DNA of 36,515 nt from W1P20-047 sp051878795 (GCA_051878795.1 JBJEKU010000097.1:1-36515); one strand, 5' to 3'; positions 1-9,049 are shown, numbered from the stretch's first letter. Numbers and translations are program-made. The notes: generated by a model from the letters alone, not told the origin.

Positions 1-26
1 AAAGAAAAGCGACCCCGCAGGGTCGC
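1..26 (-). terminator. Rho-independent terminator of the DUF5679 gene
   Basis: Read on the minus strand, a 7-bp stem GCGACCC/GGGTCGC (positions 9-15 and 20-26) with a four-base loop is followed by TTTTCTTT. It lies about 30 bases past the stop codon of the minus-strand zinc-ribbon gene. Confidence 0.85.
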
Positions 27-55
27 AGAATATTCGATCACCGTAAGTGGAAGCT

Positions 56-208
56 TTACTTCTTGATAGCGCCGATACGGCAGATGGTGGTACCGCAGTC
101 GGGGCACTTGCCCTTCACGATAGGCTTGCCATTCTTAGTCAGGCCTTCATTGGGCTCCACCATGACCTTCTTCGCCTTGCATTTCACGCAGTATGCTTCG
201 ATTTCCAT
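56..208 (-). CDS. DUF5679 zinc-ribbon protein, 50 aa
   Basis: A small protein with two CxxC knuckles (YCVKCKAKK near residues 7-10 and KCPDCG near residues 36-39), separated by a basic, lysine-rich stretch. This matches the DUF5679 family, short single zinc ribbons frequent in Actinomycetota and Chloroflexota, whose role is not established. The ATG at 208 follows GAGGA at a good distance (GAGGACGAA then ATG). Both knuckles are intact, so one bound zinc is the expected structure. It has its own terminator and a TATAAT-like -10 box upstream, so it is probably transcribed alone. Binding to nucleic acid or to a protein partner is only a guess from the fold and charge. Confidence 0.85.
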   Translation of the reverse strand: MEIEAYCVKCKAKKVMVEPNEGLTKNGKPIVKGKCPDCGTTICRIGAIKK

Positions 209-282
209 TTCGTCCTCATTCCCTCGCACATAGGCATGCTCCGCGCATACCCGACAATCGATTTTCCATTACAGCGCAAGAT

Positions 283-288
283 ATTATA
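283..288 (-). promoter_or_regulatory. -10 box upstream of the DUF5679 gene
   Basis: Minus strand reads GGGTATAATATC, a perfect TATAAT about 75 bases ahead of the start codon. No convincing -35 is seen at 16-18 bp. The rest of 209-401 shows no other gene. Confidence 0.55.
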
Positions 289-401
289 CCCATCTGCAAG
301 CCTGTGAAATGAACGGAAAGTAAACAACGGAAACTTTCATCCAAGACAAATGAAAGAATCCCAAAAACCGCATTTTACCTGGAAAAACTCCAAACACGAA
401 A

Positions 402-421
402 GGACCCGCCGAAGCGGGTCC
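402..421 (-). terminator. Terminator of the M28-like gene
   Basis: Perfect 8-bp stem GGACCCGC/GCGGGTCC (402-409, 414-421) with a four-base loop; on the minus strand it is followed by TTTCGTGTTT. It lies about 30 bases past the stop at 453. Confidence 0.8.
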
Positions 422-452
422 CCATATACTTCCAGGTTCTTTAGGTCGCGTT

Positions 453-3400
453 CTACGCGTTGCGCACCAAAGCTTCGACGAACTCGATGCGACGATACAG
501 GGTTTCCTCGTCCACATTCTCGATCACATCGTCCCCTTGGCCCAGGTATGCAGGCTTCTTCTTCTCGATACCGGCTAGGGTCACGGCATGCAGACCCTTC
601 TTCAACGCCAAGGATGCGATGCTGTCCTTCCAACGAATCGCAGCATCGGTGAAGGTCACACCGGAAACCCGCTGGGCTTTCTTGACCAAGCGCTTCAAAC
701 GGGGGCTTGCAACCTTCGCACCGAAATGCCCCTCGGGGCTGACCTGGCAAAGCGCTCCGGCGCCCAAACCCTCCAGGTTGACGATCAAGGCACCCTTAAG
801 CTCTTCGGCGTGTTCTTCGAAGAACGCCCTCGAACCGCCATTCGCAGCGCATTCGGAACCCAAGGCTACAAACCAAACCTCGACATCGACATTCTTCAAA
901 TGGAAGTCCTCGATCTGCTTTACTTCCTCTTCGACGGCAGCGTCTGCTGCGGATTGTTCCTCCAAGCCCAATTCGCTCACGAAAGCAGCAAGGCTGTTGC
1001 CCGCGGGAGCTGCGGACTCCTGCGGCGCGGATTCTTCGATAAGGCCGTCGCTTTCCTCTTCAACCTGCGGGGCTTCGTCGGTTCGGACCTGGTCGAAGTC
1101 ATCGACAGCATCTACCGCAGGCTGGATACCATCCGATTCATATGCATTGGTCTCAATATCGGAATATTCAGTTTGCCCGGCGTCTTCTTCCTTATCCTTT
1201 TTCCTGCCAAGTCCTGCGGCGGCCTCGCGCATCTTGCTGAAGGCACCGCCATTCCAGTCGTCATCCCACGCCGGCTCGTCGCCGTCATCTCCCTTGCGGG
1301 ATACACGGCGCCGATTGTCGGATTCTTCTTCCTTGGCTTCCTTATCCTTCTTTCGGCGGAATTTATCGAAGAAGCGGGACATGCGGGATTCCGGCATCTC
1401 GATGTAGTCGGGACCCGCATACGCACCGGAGGCAGTGGTGTTCTCGGCATAGTCGGAATCGTCCGCATCGTCCACATAGATATCCTCGGGATCGACGCCC
1501 TCGATCAACTCATCGCCAACCGGTCCGATGCTCCCCGACATGCTGACCGGGCTGAAGGACCCAGTACGGCTGACAGTGTTATTGCCGGTATCTTCAGCTG
1601 AGGGCTCGAAGCTGATCGACCCGCTCAGCGAGGGGACCATGTTGCGCAGTGCAGCACGCTTGTTGTCCAAAGGCTCCGCATTTCCCTTAGTGGAAATACC
1701 GAAAGCATCCAGATTGACACGGGGGATGCGCGAGGAAAGCGACGGATTCGCACCGGCACCGGCCAAGGGTGCGGGCTGGGGCAAGGTCGTATCGATCTGG
1801 GGCAGGTCGGCGAGCATCTCAGGGGAATCGAGCAGGGGATTGCGATTCACGCGCTCGGTTTCGGGCTGCACTTCGATTACAGGCAGATCGATTGCAGGCG
1901 CAGAAGACGCCGATTCGTCGGGCTGGGTCTTGGCAGGCTGCGACGCACGCGCACGGGCGGCATCGCGGCGAAGCTCGCTCACATCGATGCGGGGGATGGC
2001 GACGGTACCGCCTGCAGGCTCTCCCGCCTCGCCATCCGGAACGGCATCGACGTCAGGATCCTGCTGTGATTCTTCTGCGGAAACGGGCTCAGGCTGTGCC
2101 GGGGCCTCCTGAACGGATTCGGATTCGGACTGGGATACGGAAAGCTCATCCTGCTCGGAGGAAACAGGCTGGTCTTCCTCAAGAGGAAGCACTTCTTCCT
2201 TTGCGGGCTGGGGTTTTGCCATAGGCTCGGGGACGAAGGTGCTGGGATCCTCGCCGTTCGCGATGGCATCCTCCACCGCCTGCTGGGCCAACGCCGCAAG
2301 GGAGTTCATCCTAGGTGCAGGCTGGACGGGAACAGGCTCGGCGGAAAGTTCGGATCCGTCGGTATCGATGACCTGGGACTCTGCCTCGATCGCAGGTTCG
2401 GTCTCGGGGAACACCTCTTCGTATTCCACTTCCCTGCGCTCGTCGGACGGCGACGGCTCATCCGCTTGCACAGTGGCGATGGGACCTTCGGGTTGGGAAG
2501 CAGCCCGCGCTGCTTCGAATGCATTCGCGAGAGCGGCCTCGCGTGCCGCCTGCTGTGCCGCTGCCGCTTCCTGGGCACGCTGATGGCTCGTTTCGACCGC
2601 AGCGTCAAGGGCGGATGCAAAACGGGAGCGGCGTACGGGAGCCCCGGTATCTGCAGGGCGATGGGCCTTTGCCTGCGCTGCACGATACCACTCGGGAACG
2701 GAATCGTCCTGAACCTGGGATTCGGCTTCGGGCTCCTTGTCTGCTGGCTTCTCGTAGGAGTACTCCTGGGGCCAGCCGGCGTGGTCGTTCAGATACACGA
2801 AGCTTTCGGTCTTTCCTGCCTGCATGGGAACATCGGCTGAAGCTTTTTCGACAGCGGCGGAGGAATCGGCAGCAGAAGCCTCGCGAATATCGGTCTGCGC
2901 CGGAGCGGCGGCGTATTCGATGCTCGCCCCTTCGGGCACGAGTCCTTCTGCGCGGGCAGCGTCCTCGCCATGGATACGCACCCGATCATCGGGCTTGGCT
3001 GCAACCGCAGGGGTGTTCGCAACGCGCTTGGCAACTTCGATCATCGCAGCAACGGAAGCGGCATTGCAATTCGCCGCCTCGTTGTACTGCGCAACCTGAT
3101 GCATTACGAAGAAGATGACGGGGAACACCGAAAGCACGAGTGCGATGATGGTGACCGCATTCCATGCGATCAATGCGGGACCCGCCGCTTCCATTCCGAA
3201 AGCAGCACGGGAGACCCAAAGGATGGGGATCGCAACCATGCCGACCAAAGTCGCCATATCGAGTGCAGGAAGGACACCGGCAGCACCCAGCTCCTTCTGG
3301 ATCTTGCCGCTGTCGTAGCTCGCAACGAGCACGACCTTACGGGAGCGCCTGGAGCTCCTTGCCGCAGGCTGGTACTTGCTCACCACGTTCTGGCTGACCC

Positions 3401-3731
3401 CGCGGGAAAGGGCGCGGGAGAGCAAGGGATGGCCGATCGCTTCGGGAACGTAGAGGACTGCGCACAGGATGCCGATCAGGATTGCGGGGATGACCGCGAA
3501 ATCGACGATCATAGCGGCGATGCTGATGATGATGGCGAGAATGCAAAGGACCACCTTCACCAGTTCGGGCTTGGAATTGCAGGCGAATTCCTCGATGGAC
3601 GTCTCGAAACCGGTCCTATTCTTCAGCGTGTCGGAGATATAGAGCGCAGCCTGCTGCTCTTCTTCGGTGCCAGCAGGTCGCGGTCCGATTTCCTGTGATA
3701 GATATGCAATGTCTTCCATGATTTCCGACAT
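453..3731 (-). CDS. Membrane-anchored M28-peptidase-like protein with lost metal ligands and a long disordered insert
   Basis: 1092 residues. The N-terminus (SQEIGPRPAGTEEEQQAA) is the usual opening of M28 aminopeptidases; two hydrophobic pairs follow (about 58-97 and 156-210). The M28 landmarks can be aligned but are altered: AHYDS is ASYDS (about 137-141), the GAnDNaSG element is ANCNAASVA (about 220-228), the EE pair is EC (GSECAANGGSRAF, about 958), the next Asp is Glu (IVNLEGLG), and the final His is missing (PAYLGQGDD). All five expected zinc ligands are therefore changed, so I infer a non-catalytic relative. Between about 243 and 940 lies a low-complexity Ala/Glu/Asp/Pro/Ser-rich region with a lysine-rich patch (KKDKEAKEEE). 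The start at 3731 is chosen over 3761 because AAAGG stands 7 bases ahead. The upstream 3732-4001 holds only a weak TATACT box (minus strand, 3783-3788) and a perfect 10-bp palindrome GTAACGTTAC near 3932. Function unknown; a scaffold or binding role is possible. Confidence 0.7.
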   Translation of the reverse strand: MSEIMEDIAYLSQEIGPRPAGTEEEQQAALYISDTLKNRTGFETSIEEFACNSKPELVKVVLCILAIIISIAAMIVDFAVIPAILIGILCAVLYVPEAIGHPLLSRALSRGVSQNVVSKYQPAARSSRRSRKVVLVASYDSGKIQKELGAAGVLPALDMATLVGMVAIPILWVSRAAFGMEAAGPALIAWNAVTIIALVLSVFPVIFFVMHQVAQYNEAANCNAASVAAMIEVAKRVANTPAVAAKPDDRVRIHGEDAARAEGLVPEGASIEYAAAPAQTDIREASAADSSAAVEKASADVPMQAGKTESFVYLNDHAGWPQEYSYEKPADKEPEAESQVQDDSVPEWYRAAQAKAHRPADTGAPVRRSRFASALDAAVETSHQRAQEAAAAQQAAREAALANAFEAARAASQPEGPIATVQADEPSPSDERREVEYEEVFPETEPAIEAESQVIDTDGSELSAEPVPVQPAPRMNSLAALAQQAVEDAIANGEDPSTFVPEPMAKPQPAKEEVLPLEEDQPVSSEQDELSVSQSESESVQEAPAQPEPVSAEESQQDPDVDAVPDGEAGEPAGGTVAIPRIDVSELRRDAARARASQPAKTQPDESASSAPAIDLPVIEVQPETERVNRNPLLDSPEMLADLPQIDTTLPQPAPLAGAGANPSLSSRIPRVNLDAFGISTKGNAEPLDNKRAALRNMVPSLSGSISFEPSAEDTGNNTVSRTGSFSPVSMSGSIGPVGDELIEGVDPEDIYVDDADDSDYAENTTASGAYAGPDYIEMPESRMSRFFDKFRRKKDKEAKEEESDNRRRVSRKGDDGDEPAWDDDWNGGAFSKMREAAAGLGRKKDKEEDAGQTEYSDIETNAYESDGIQPAVDAVDDFDQVRTDEAPQVEEESDGLIEESAPQESAAPAGNSLAAFVSELGLEEQSAADAAVEEEVKQIEDFHLKNVDVEVWFVALGSECAANGGSRAFFEEHAEELKGALIVNLEGLGAGALCQVSPEGHFGAKVASPRLKRLVKKAQRVSGVTFTDAAIRWKDSIASLALKKGLHAVTLAGIEKKKPAYLGQGDDVIENVDEETLYRRIEFVEALVRNA

Positions 3732-4001
3732 GACCGCACCTTTCGTAAATAGGCATTCCACCTAATGTTCACATGGCCTTCCAGTATACGTCATTTAAGC
3801 GCCGCTGCCTTCGTTTCGAAGCTTCGACCATCACCGGAACATAAGCGCCCAGCATTCCATCTCTTTTGCATTTTCGCAGGTCATCAGCACGATATATTGA
3901 ATAACCACTCAAATGGGACACAAGGGATGGGGTAACGTTACGTCAACGGGGCCACCGGTCTCCCGACACGGGGCCCCGCCTCCCTGAAAATCGGTTTCAG
4001 A

Positions 4002-7000
4002 TTATCTTCCCAGGGACAGTTCCTCGATGATGCGCTTCGCCGGAAGCACCCTGATATTCTTGCTCGGAAGGGACTTCAGGAAGGTCGAGCCGTAGCGTTT
4101 GGACACCAGTCGCCTGTCCGCTAGAACCAGGTTGCCCGTATCGGTCGAGCTCCTGATCAACCTGCCCGCCGCCTGCCGCACTTCCAGCACGGCTGCAGGA
4201 AGCACGTAGTGGGCCCAAGCCTGCGGGTCGATCTGCGCACGTTCGCAGGAAAGGGGGTCGGTAGGCTTATTGAACGGCAGCTTGGGTACCACGACCGTTT
4301 TAAGGGTGGAACCCGGGGCATCGAAGCCCTCCCAGAAGCTCTTAAGGGCGAAAAGCGATAGATGCTCGTCGGCGATGAATTCATCGCGCAATCCCTTGAT
4401 GGAAACGCCCCAGCGCTGGCAGATGATGCGCAAGTCGTCCCCGCGCACAGCCGCCTGTACCACCGAATGGCTCTTCTCCATCTCCTTGCGGTTCGTGAAC
4501 AAGGTCAACGTCGAACCGCTCTGCGCCCTGTGCACTCCGATAAGCAAATCGCAAAGGGCATCCATATAGCCTGGATCGTTCGGCTCGGGCATGTCCTCGG
4601 CCACATAGACCGTCATATTCGAATCGAAATCGTATTCGGAATCCAACTTGCACGTACGGCATTGGGAGAATTCGCCTCTTCCCAAACCGACACCCTGCTC
4701 GAAGGAATCGAAGGAATCGGCGATGGTCATGGTGGCGGAAGTGAAAACCGCGCTATGCACGCGAGCGAAGAAATTCTCATTCATCGCATCTCCCACATCC
4801 AGCATCAGCGCTTCCAGACGTTCCGGACTCTGCTTCTTGCGGCTCAGATGGGCGGCGTAGGCGTAGAGGGGCGAGCCGTCGAAGAGGATCACCTCCGCCG
4901 CATTGATCATTTCCTTCAGCGCCATGGCTGTAGACGCGATTTCGCGCTGGATCGCCGCGGCACCCTCGATGCCCTCCAGGTAACCTACCAGTTCCTGACT
5001 GGATTTCACCAGGTACTCGGCAGCATCGCACATCACACGCCCGTAGGAAACCAACGCCGCGAAGGTGTAGCTCTGGCGGATATCGTCGTTCAACCACAAC
5101 TCGACGCGGTCGTAGCCCTTCGAGCGTTTCACCGGGTCGAAGAAGAGCAAGTCGCCGATATGATCGCAGAAATCACGGGCCGCCTGGTCGAATTCGCGGC
5201 CATGCTTCAGAGCGCGCGAGCAAAGGGCGAACAGCAAGGTGTCGCCCGCATTGTTTCCAGTACCCTGGGCCTCCTCAAGCTCCTGGGGGCTGAGCATCGC
5301 ACGCACGGTCTCATCCGATGCCTCGGTCTTACCGGTCATCGAACGTTCCGCACGCAGGAAGACATTGCGTGAAGCCTCGCTTGATCCCACGCGGTTGGCT
5401 ATACGGCGCAGCTCATCGGCCTCGATCGAGCAGCTGAATGCACGTCGCGCCTCGTCTTCCGTGCCGTGGGACTCGTCGATGATCCAATACCGCACCGGTG
5501 GGAGCAAACCGCCTTCCGCCGCAACATCGCAGAAGAGCATGGTCTGGTTGGTTACCACGATATCCGCGCTTTCCGCACGCTGACGGGTGCCATGGACGAA
5601 GCATTTGCTTCCGAAGAACGGGCATTTCCTACGCAGGCAATCATGGCTGCTCGTGCAGATCTCGTATCGCGGCAGTGCACGGTAATCGATCTTGAGCCCA
5701 TCGATATCGTCATAATCGCTCTGCTCGATGAAGGAAAGCAAACCGGCCAATGCTGCCGCCTGGCTCACCTCCATATCATTCACCGTGCGCATCTTCGGCC
5801 CCTCGTTCACAAGGCGCTCGACGTTGCGCAGACAGGGATAATGGGAAAAGCCCTTCAAGCTGCAGAAGCTCAAGCCCGGGTTCTGCTTGGCGAGCAGCGG
5901 AAGCTCATGGTTTACCAACTGGTCGAGCAGGGCATTGGTCTTCGTGGCCACGCCGACGGTGATCTTGTTGCGCATGGCGAGCATCACCGAGGGGATCAGG
6001 TAGGCCATCGATTTGCCGACGCCGGTACCCGCCTCGACCGCAAGGTTCACCGATGATTCGAAAGCCGAGGCTACTTCGCACGCCATCCGGCACTGTGCCT
6101 CGCGCTTTTCGAAATCGTCATAGATCGAACCCATCATCCCGTCAGGTGCGAAGGCTGCGGAAACCTCTTCCGAACTTGGGAAATCAAGCGTTTTCACCGG
6201 ATCTGCAGCGATTTTATCGGCATCGATACGGGGGCGCGCCGTCTTCGAGCCTACATGTTCCTGGCGGATGCTGCGCAGGCTGAAATGCTTACGCTCGTCT
6301 CCATTGATCTTATCGATCACCTGGAACACCTTGACGGTGGGCCATTCCTCGCGCGTCGCGCAATGGGCGATATACGAAACCAGCTCCGCGGGCATCGCCG
6401 CAACCGCTGCCAGAAGGATACGGAACACCGCACAGGTCGCCACCACGTCGTCATCCGCCCTATGGGTGGAAATAGGCGCGCCGAAAGCCTTTACCAGATC
6501 GATGAGCCTATGGGATTTCAGTTTCGGCAGCGAGATACGCGCCAAATCAAGCGAATCGAGCCATAAGTTGCGCTTCAGGGCGTATCCCGCCGGGTGCTTG
6601 GTGCAGAAGTTCTTATCGAAGGCGGCATTATGCGCTACAAGATCGCTTTTCCCCACGAACTCGACCAGACCCGCCAAGGCCTCCTCAGGGCAGGGAGCAT
6701 CTTCGACATCCTCGTCATGGATGTTAGTCAAATGCTGGATCTCTTCGGGAATCGGTTTTCCAGGGTTCACGAAGGTGGTGTACCAGCCCACGATCTCGCC
6801 TTTCCGAAGGCGGGCTGCGGCGATTTGGGTCAGTTCGTCGTTCTTGAACGAGATGCCGGTGGTTTCAGTGTCGATCACCACCACATCCTCGTCCAGCTCC
6901 CCGAAATCACCTTCCTCCGCCGCCTTCACCAGGCTGCGGTAACGGGTGCGGATCCTCTCGGGAGCGGATTCGCTTATGTGCTTTTCCATATCGGTTAGAA

Positions 7001-7004
7001 TCAT
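4002..7004 (-). CDS. dinG: DinG-family ATP-dependent helicase with N-terminal DEDDh exonuclease domain
   Basis: 1000 residues in two parts. Residues about 38-205 form a DnaQ-like 3'-5' exonuclease: DTETTG (45-50), HNAAFD ending at Asp130, and H181 with D186 of the DEDDh set. Residues about 280-1000 form an XPD/DinG superfamily 2 helicase: Walker A AGTGVGKS (325-332), the DEAH-box variant DESH (510-513), cysteines at about 391, 456, 461 and 468 that fit the Fe-S cluster domain, and the C-terminal VRQAAGRLIRS motif VI. The family unwinds 5' overhang DNA, D-loops and R-loops; the exonuclease fusion is the form known from Bacillus DinG, where the nuclease is active. The ATG at 7004 has only a weak ribosome site (AAAGACTGAAGA). 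The neighbouring gene at 7086 is divergent. A possible -10 (TATCAT, minus strand 7036-7041) lies 32 bases ahead. Confidence 0.9.
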   Translation of the reverse strand: MILTDMEKHISESAPERIRTRYRSLVKAAEEGDFGELDEDVVVIDTETTGISFKNDELTQIAAARLRKGEIVGWYTTFVNPGKPIPEEIQHLTNIHDEDVEDAPCPEEALAGLVEFVGKSDLVAHNAAFDKNFCTKHPAGYALKRNLWLDSLDLARISLPKLKSHRLIDLVKAFGAPISTHRADDDVVATCAVFRILLAAVAAMPAELVSYIAHCATREEWPTVKVFQVIDKINGDERKHFSLRSIRQEHVGSKTARPRIDADKIAADPVKTLDFPSSEEVSAAFAPDGMMGSIYDDFEKREAQCRMACEVASAFESSVNLAVEAGTGVGKSMAYLIPSVMLAMRNKITVGVATKTNALLDQLVNHELPLLAKQNPGLSFCSLKGFSHYPCLRNVERLVNEGPKMRTVNDMEVSQAAALAGLLSFIEQSDYDDIDGLKIDYRALPRYEICTSSHDCLRRKCPFFGSKCFVHGTRQRAESADIVVTNQTMLFCDVAAEGGLLPPVRYWIIDESHGTEDEARRAFSCSIEADELRRIANRVGSSEASRNVFLRAERSMTGKTEASDETVRAMLSPQELEEAQGTGNNAGDTLLFALCSRALKHGREFDQAARDFCDHIGDLLFFDPVKRSKGYDRVELWLNDDIRQSYTFAALVSYGRVMCDAAEYLVKSSQELVGYLEGIEGAAAIQREIASTAMALKEMINAAEVILFDGSPLYAYAAHLSRKKQSPERLEALMLDVGDAMNENFFARVHSAVFTSATMTIADSFDSFEQGVGLGRGEFSQCRTCKLDSEYDFDSNMTVYVAEDMPEPNDPGYMDALCDLLIGVHRAQSGSTLTLFTNRKEMEKSHSVVQAAVRGDDLRIICQRWGVSIKGLRDEFIADEHLSLFALKSFWEGFDAPGSTLKTVVVPKLPFNKPTDPLSCERAQIDPQAWAHYVLPAAVLEVRQAAGRLIRSSTDTGNLVLADRRLVSKRYGSTFLKSLPSKNIRVLPAKRIIEELSLGR

Positions 7005-7085
7005 TCTTCAGTCTTTCGCTCGTTGTGAGCCTAACATGATACAAGACACCCTTTGGAAATAGCACGCACGACAAGGGAGAAACAG

Positions 7086-7745
7086 ATGGCCGTATCACCT
7101 TATTACGCTGAATACTGCTCGTTCAAAACGACGGACAAGACAAGCGGGGCCCATCTGATCGGAGCTGACAGCCTGGTCGGGGACCGCCTGAAAATCGTAT
7201 TCAAACCCAACCAGGACAATGACATGACGGCCTGGGTGTACAACAAATTCGACAAGGAAGTGGGGGTTTTCGACAACAGGATCAGCCGCAGGCTCCAGCT
7301 CTGCCAAGCCGATGGCTGGGAAATCCACGCCGTCCTTTCCGCAGTCCTGGTCAGCACCGGGGAAGACGGAGGAGCCCATTATTCCGGCGAAGCCGCCGTC
7401 ATGTGCTTCTCGAAACGCTATTCCGAAGAATTCAACGCCTTCCTAGACGGAGTTGCAGGAAAGATCGCCGAAGGAACAAGGCCCGCCCTCGCACTCAAAG
7501 CACCTGCCATCAAGAATGTCATCGAATCGCATGGCCAATGGCTTCCCCGCGATAACGAGCCGAAGCGCAAGCTTTCGAAGGGCCAGGCGGTCGTGAAGGA
7601 CCACCTGAAGCAGGACGAGAAGATGATCGAACTCGCTCGCAAAGGCAATCCAGGCTGCATGGCAATCGGATGGGGCTTCATCATCCTGTTGGTATTAGGC
7701 GCAATCTGGCTGCTGAACAGCTTCTTCCATTTCCTGCCTTTCTAA
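7086..7745 (+). CDS. Unknown protein with a C-terminal membrane anchor
   Basis: 219 residues; family not recognised. Residues about 1-130 look like a folded mixed alpha/beta domain. The stretch around 28-70 (SLVGDRLKIVFKPNQDN, then EVGVFDNRISRRLQL) recalls the HIRAN pattern of a G-D-x-L strand, a basic/asparagine turn and a GxF/Y-x-x-R element, but this resemblance is weak and I do not claim it. Residues about 155-190 are charged and basic; residues about 193-218 form one strong membrane helix ending near the C-terminus, so a tail-anchored protein facing the cytoplasm is likely. ATG 7086 is preceded by AAGGGAG at 6 bases; an upstream in-frame ATG at 7053 lacks a ribosome site. It is one of the few plus-strand genes left of the origin and stands alone. 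Confidence 0.75.
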   Translation: MAVSPYYAEYCSFKTTDKTSGAHLIGADSLVGDRLKIVFKPNQDNDMTAWVYNKFDKEVGVFDNRISRRLQLCQADGWEIHAVLSAVLVSTGEDGGAHYSGEAAVMCFSKRYSEEFNAFLDGVAGKIAEGTRPALALKAPAIKNVIESHGQWLPRDNEPKRKLSKGQAVVKDHLKQDEKMIELARKGNPGCMAIGWGFIILLVLGAIWLLNSFFHFLPF

Positions 7746-7947
7746 CGGGCTATGCTGCCGGATCGGTCAACGCCGCACGAGGCCCGGGCGCCGGCGGATG
7801 GCGCAACGGGACTGCCTCAGCCGATCTCCCTCCGCAGCACGGCTCGCCCGCACCTGGCGGGATGGCCTTATCACCCCGTCCCGCATCGAGCAGTTCGATG
7901 ACCTATATCATCATCTCCTTGTGCCCCAATCTGCCTCCTAACGTAAT

Positions 7948-7979
7948 CGGACCCGGAATGAATCTTCATTCCGGGTCCG
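7948..7979. terminator. Long perfect hairpin between convergent genes
   Basis: A 15-bp perfect inverted repeat: CGGACCCGGAATGAA (7948-7962) and its complement (7965-7979) around two bases. There is no T-run on either side, so it is either a T-poor bidirectional terminator or an mRNA-end stabilising structure. Confidence 0.6.
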
Positions 7980-7990
7980 GCATTAGGAGT

Positions 7991-8092
7991 TCAATTCACT
8001 GCTGGGAGCCCTTTCGCTATCTTTTTGCGGAATCGGAATGGCTTGGAATGATCCATCGACGCAAACCAATGCCCGAACGGGCCAGCTCCCAT
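7991..8092 (-). CDS. Possible 33-aa basic small protein behind ddl
   Basis: An ATG frame of 33 codons begins 12 bases past the ddl stop on the same strand. Its product starts MGAGPFGHWF and ends in a basic stretch (FRFRKKIAKG). The ribosome site is poor (AGGA about 10 bases ahead, overlapping the ddl stop). The strong hairpin at 7948-7979 follows its stop by 11 bases, which would make a ddl-small-ORF transcript. No homology is recognised; this may be chance. Confidence 0.22.
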   Translation of the reverse strand: MGAGPFGHWFASMDHSKPFRFRKKIAKGLPAVN

Positions 8093-8104
8093 GTAGACGG
8101 AATC

Positions 8105-9049
8105 CTACTTTCCCTCGAGGGCGAATTCGATGAGCTTCGTGCACAGCTCGGGGAATTCGATTCCGGCAGCACGGCCCGCATCGGGAAGCAGGGAGGTTTC
8201 GGTCATACCGGGAAGAGTGTTGGTTTCCAGAACCCAGCACACACCATCATCGTCCAGGATGATATCAGTGCGGGAAACGCCCTTGCACTCCAAGGCCTTG
8301 TACGCCGCAACGGCAGCTGCCTGTACGCGCGCCGTGGTTTCCTCATCCAAACGTGCAGGGCAGATATGCTGGGACCCGCCCGCCGCATACTTCGATTCGA
8401 AGTCGTAGAAGCTGTTCTTCTGAGGAACGATTTCGATGACGGGAAGCACCTGCAGGTCGTCATTGCCGATAACGGCAACGGTCAGTTCGGTGCCGGATAC
8501 ATAGGTTTCCGCCAAGACCTCGCGATCGAGGGCGAATGCCTGATCGAGCGCGGCATCCACTTCATCGACCCCGTTCACGATCGCCACACCCAGGGCGCTG
8601 CCTTCGGTTGCAGGCTTGATGACCACATGCTCGCCCAGCTTATCGACGATTTCCTGGGGGCTGTAATCGCCTTTCCCATACAGGGTGAGGGACGCGGGGG
8701 TGTCGATACCGGCGCGCTCGTAGAAGATCTTGGACTTGGCCTTATCCATCGCAGTTGAGCTGCACCAGACACCCGGGCCCGTGTAGGGGATTCCCAGCAC
8801 CTCGAGCATGCCCTGAACAGGCCCGTCTTCGCCGCCCTTGCCATGGAGGCACAGGAAGGCAACGTCGTAATCGCCATCGATGAGGTCCTTCATATCCTGC
8901 TTATTCGCGGGATCGAAGAAGGTTACCGGGAAGCCAGCCTGACGCAAGGCCTCTCCCGCACCCCTTCCGGAAGCCAGGGAGATCTCCCTTTCGCCGCTGG
9001 TTCCGCCGCAAAGCAATGCGACCTTGATTTCTTCGGGATTCAACGCCAT
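8105..9049 (-). CDS. ddl: D-alanine--D-alanine ligase
   Basis: 314 residues, close to the roughly 306 of E. coli DdlB. It joins two D-Ala with ATP in the cytoplasm to give the dipeptide end of peptidoglycan precursors. Visible motifs in order: LCGGTSGEREISLASG (N-terminal substrate loop), LHGKGGEDGPVQGMLE, the ATP-grasp elements VVIKPATEGSALGV and LAETYVSG, the omega loop YDFESKYAAGGSQH, and the metal-binding LETNTLPGMTETSL. The Tyr in the SKY element is the residue linked in this family to D-Ala rather than D-lactate, so a vancomycin-type D-Lac ligase is unlikely. In the ATP-grasp loop GSALGV replaces the usual GSSVGV, a mild change. The ATG at 9049 follows AAGGA at 5 bases. It is separated from parB by rlmN on the opposite strand. 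Confidence 0.95.
   Translation of the reverse strand: MALNPEEIKVALLCGGTSGEREISLASGRGAGEALRQAGFPVTFFDPANKQDMKDLIDGDYDVAFLCLHGKGGEDGPVQGMLEVLGIPYTGPGVWCSSTAMDKAKSKIFYERAGIDTPASLTLYGKGDYSPQEIVDKLGEHVVIKPATEGSALGVAIVNGVDEVDAALDQAFALDREVLAETYVSGTELTVAVIGNDDLQVLPVIEIVPQKNSFYDFESKYAAGGSQHICPARLDEETTARVQAAAVAAYKALECKGVSRTDIILDDDGVCWVLETNTLPGMTETSLLPDAGRAAGIEFPELCTKLIEFALEGK

Larger units (their letters stand above)
7746..8104. other. Intergenic region between convergent genes
   Basis: 359 bases between the tail-anchored gene and ddl. It holds the 15-bp hairpin at 7948-7979 and a possible 33-codon frame at 7991-8092. The part 7746-7940 is GC-rich and open for about 50 codons on the minus strand but has no start codon or ribosome site; it might be a gene remnant. 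Nothing else recognisable. Confidence 0.6.

Noticed and set aside
453..3731. Active M28 aminopeptidase
   Set aside because: The fold signature is present, but none of the five metal-ligand positions keeps its normal residue.
3947..3978. Terminator for the DinG gene (CGGGGCC/GGCCCCG)
   Set aside because: The stem has an 18-base loop and no T-run; too weak to claim. The true terminator was not identified.
7746..7940. Open frame of about 50 codons on the minus strand
   Set aside because: A stop codon lies directly before the open stretch, with no start codon or ribosome site; GC-rich DNA stays open by chance.
8105..9049. Vancomycin-resistance D-Ala-D-Lac ligase
   Set aside because: The omega loop has the Tyr typical of D-Ala-D-Ala ligases and no vanH/vanX genes are adjacent.
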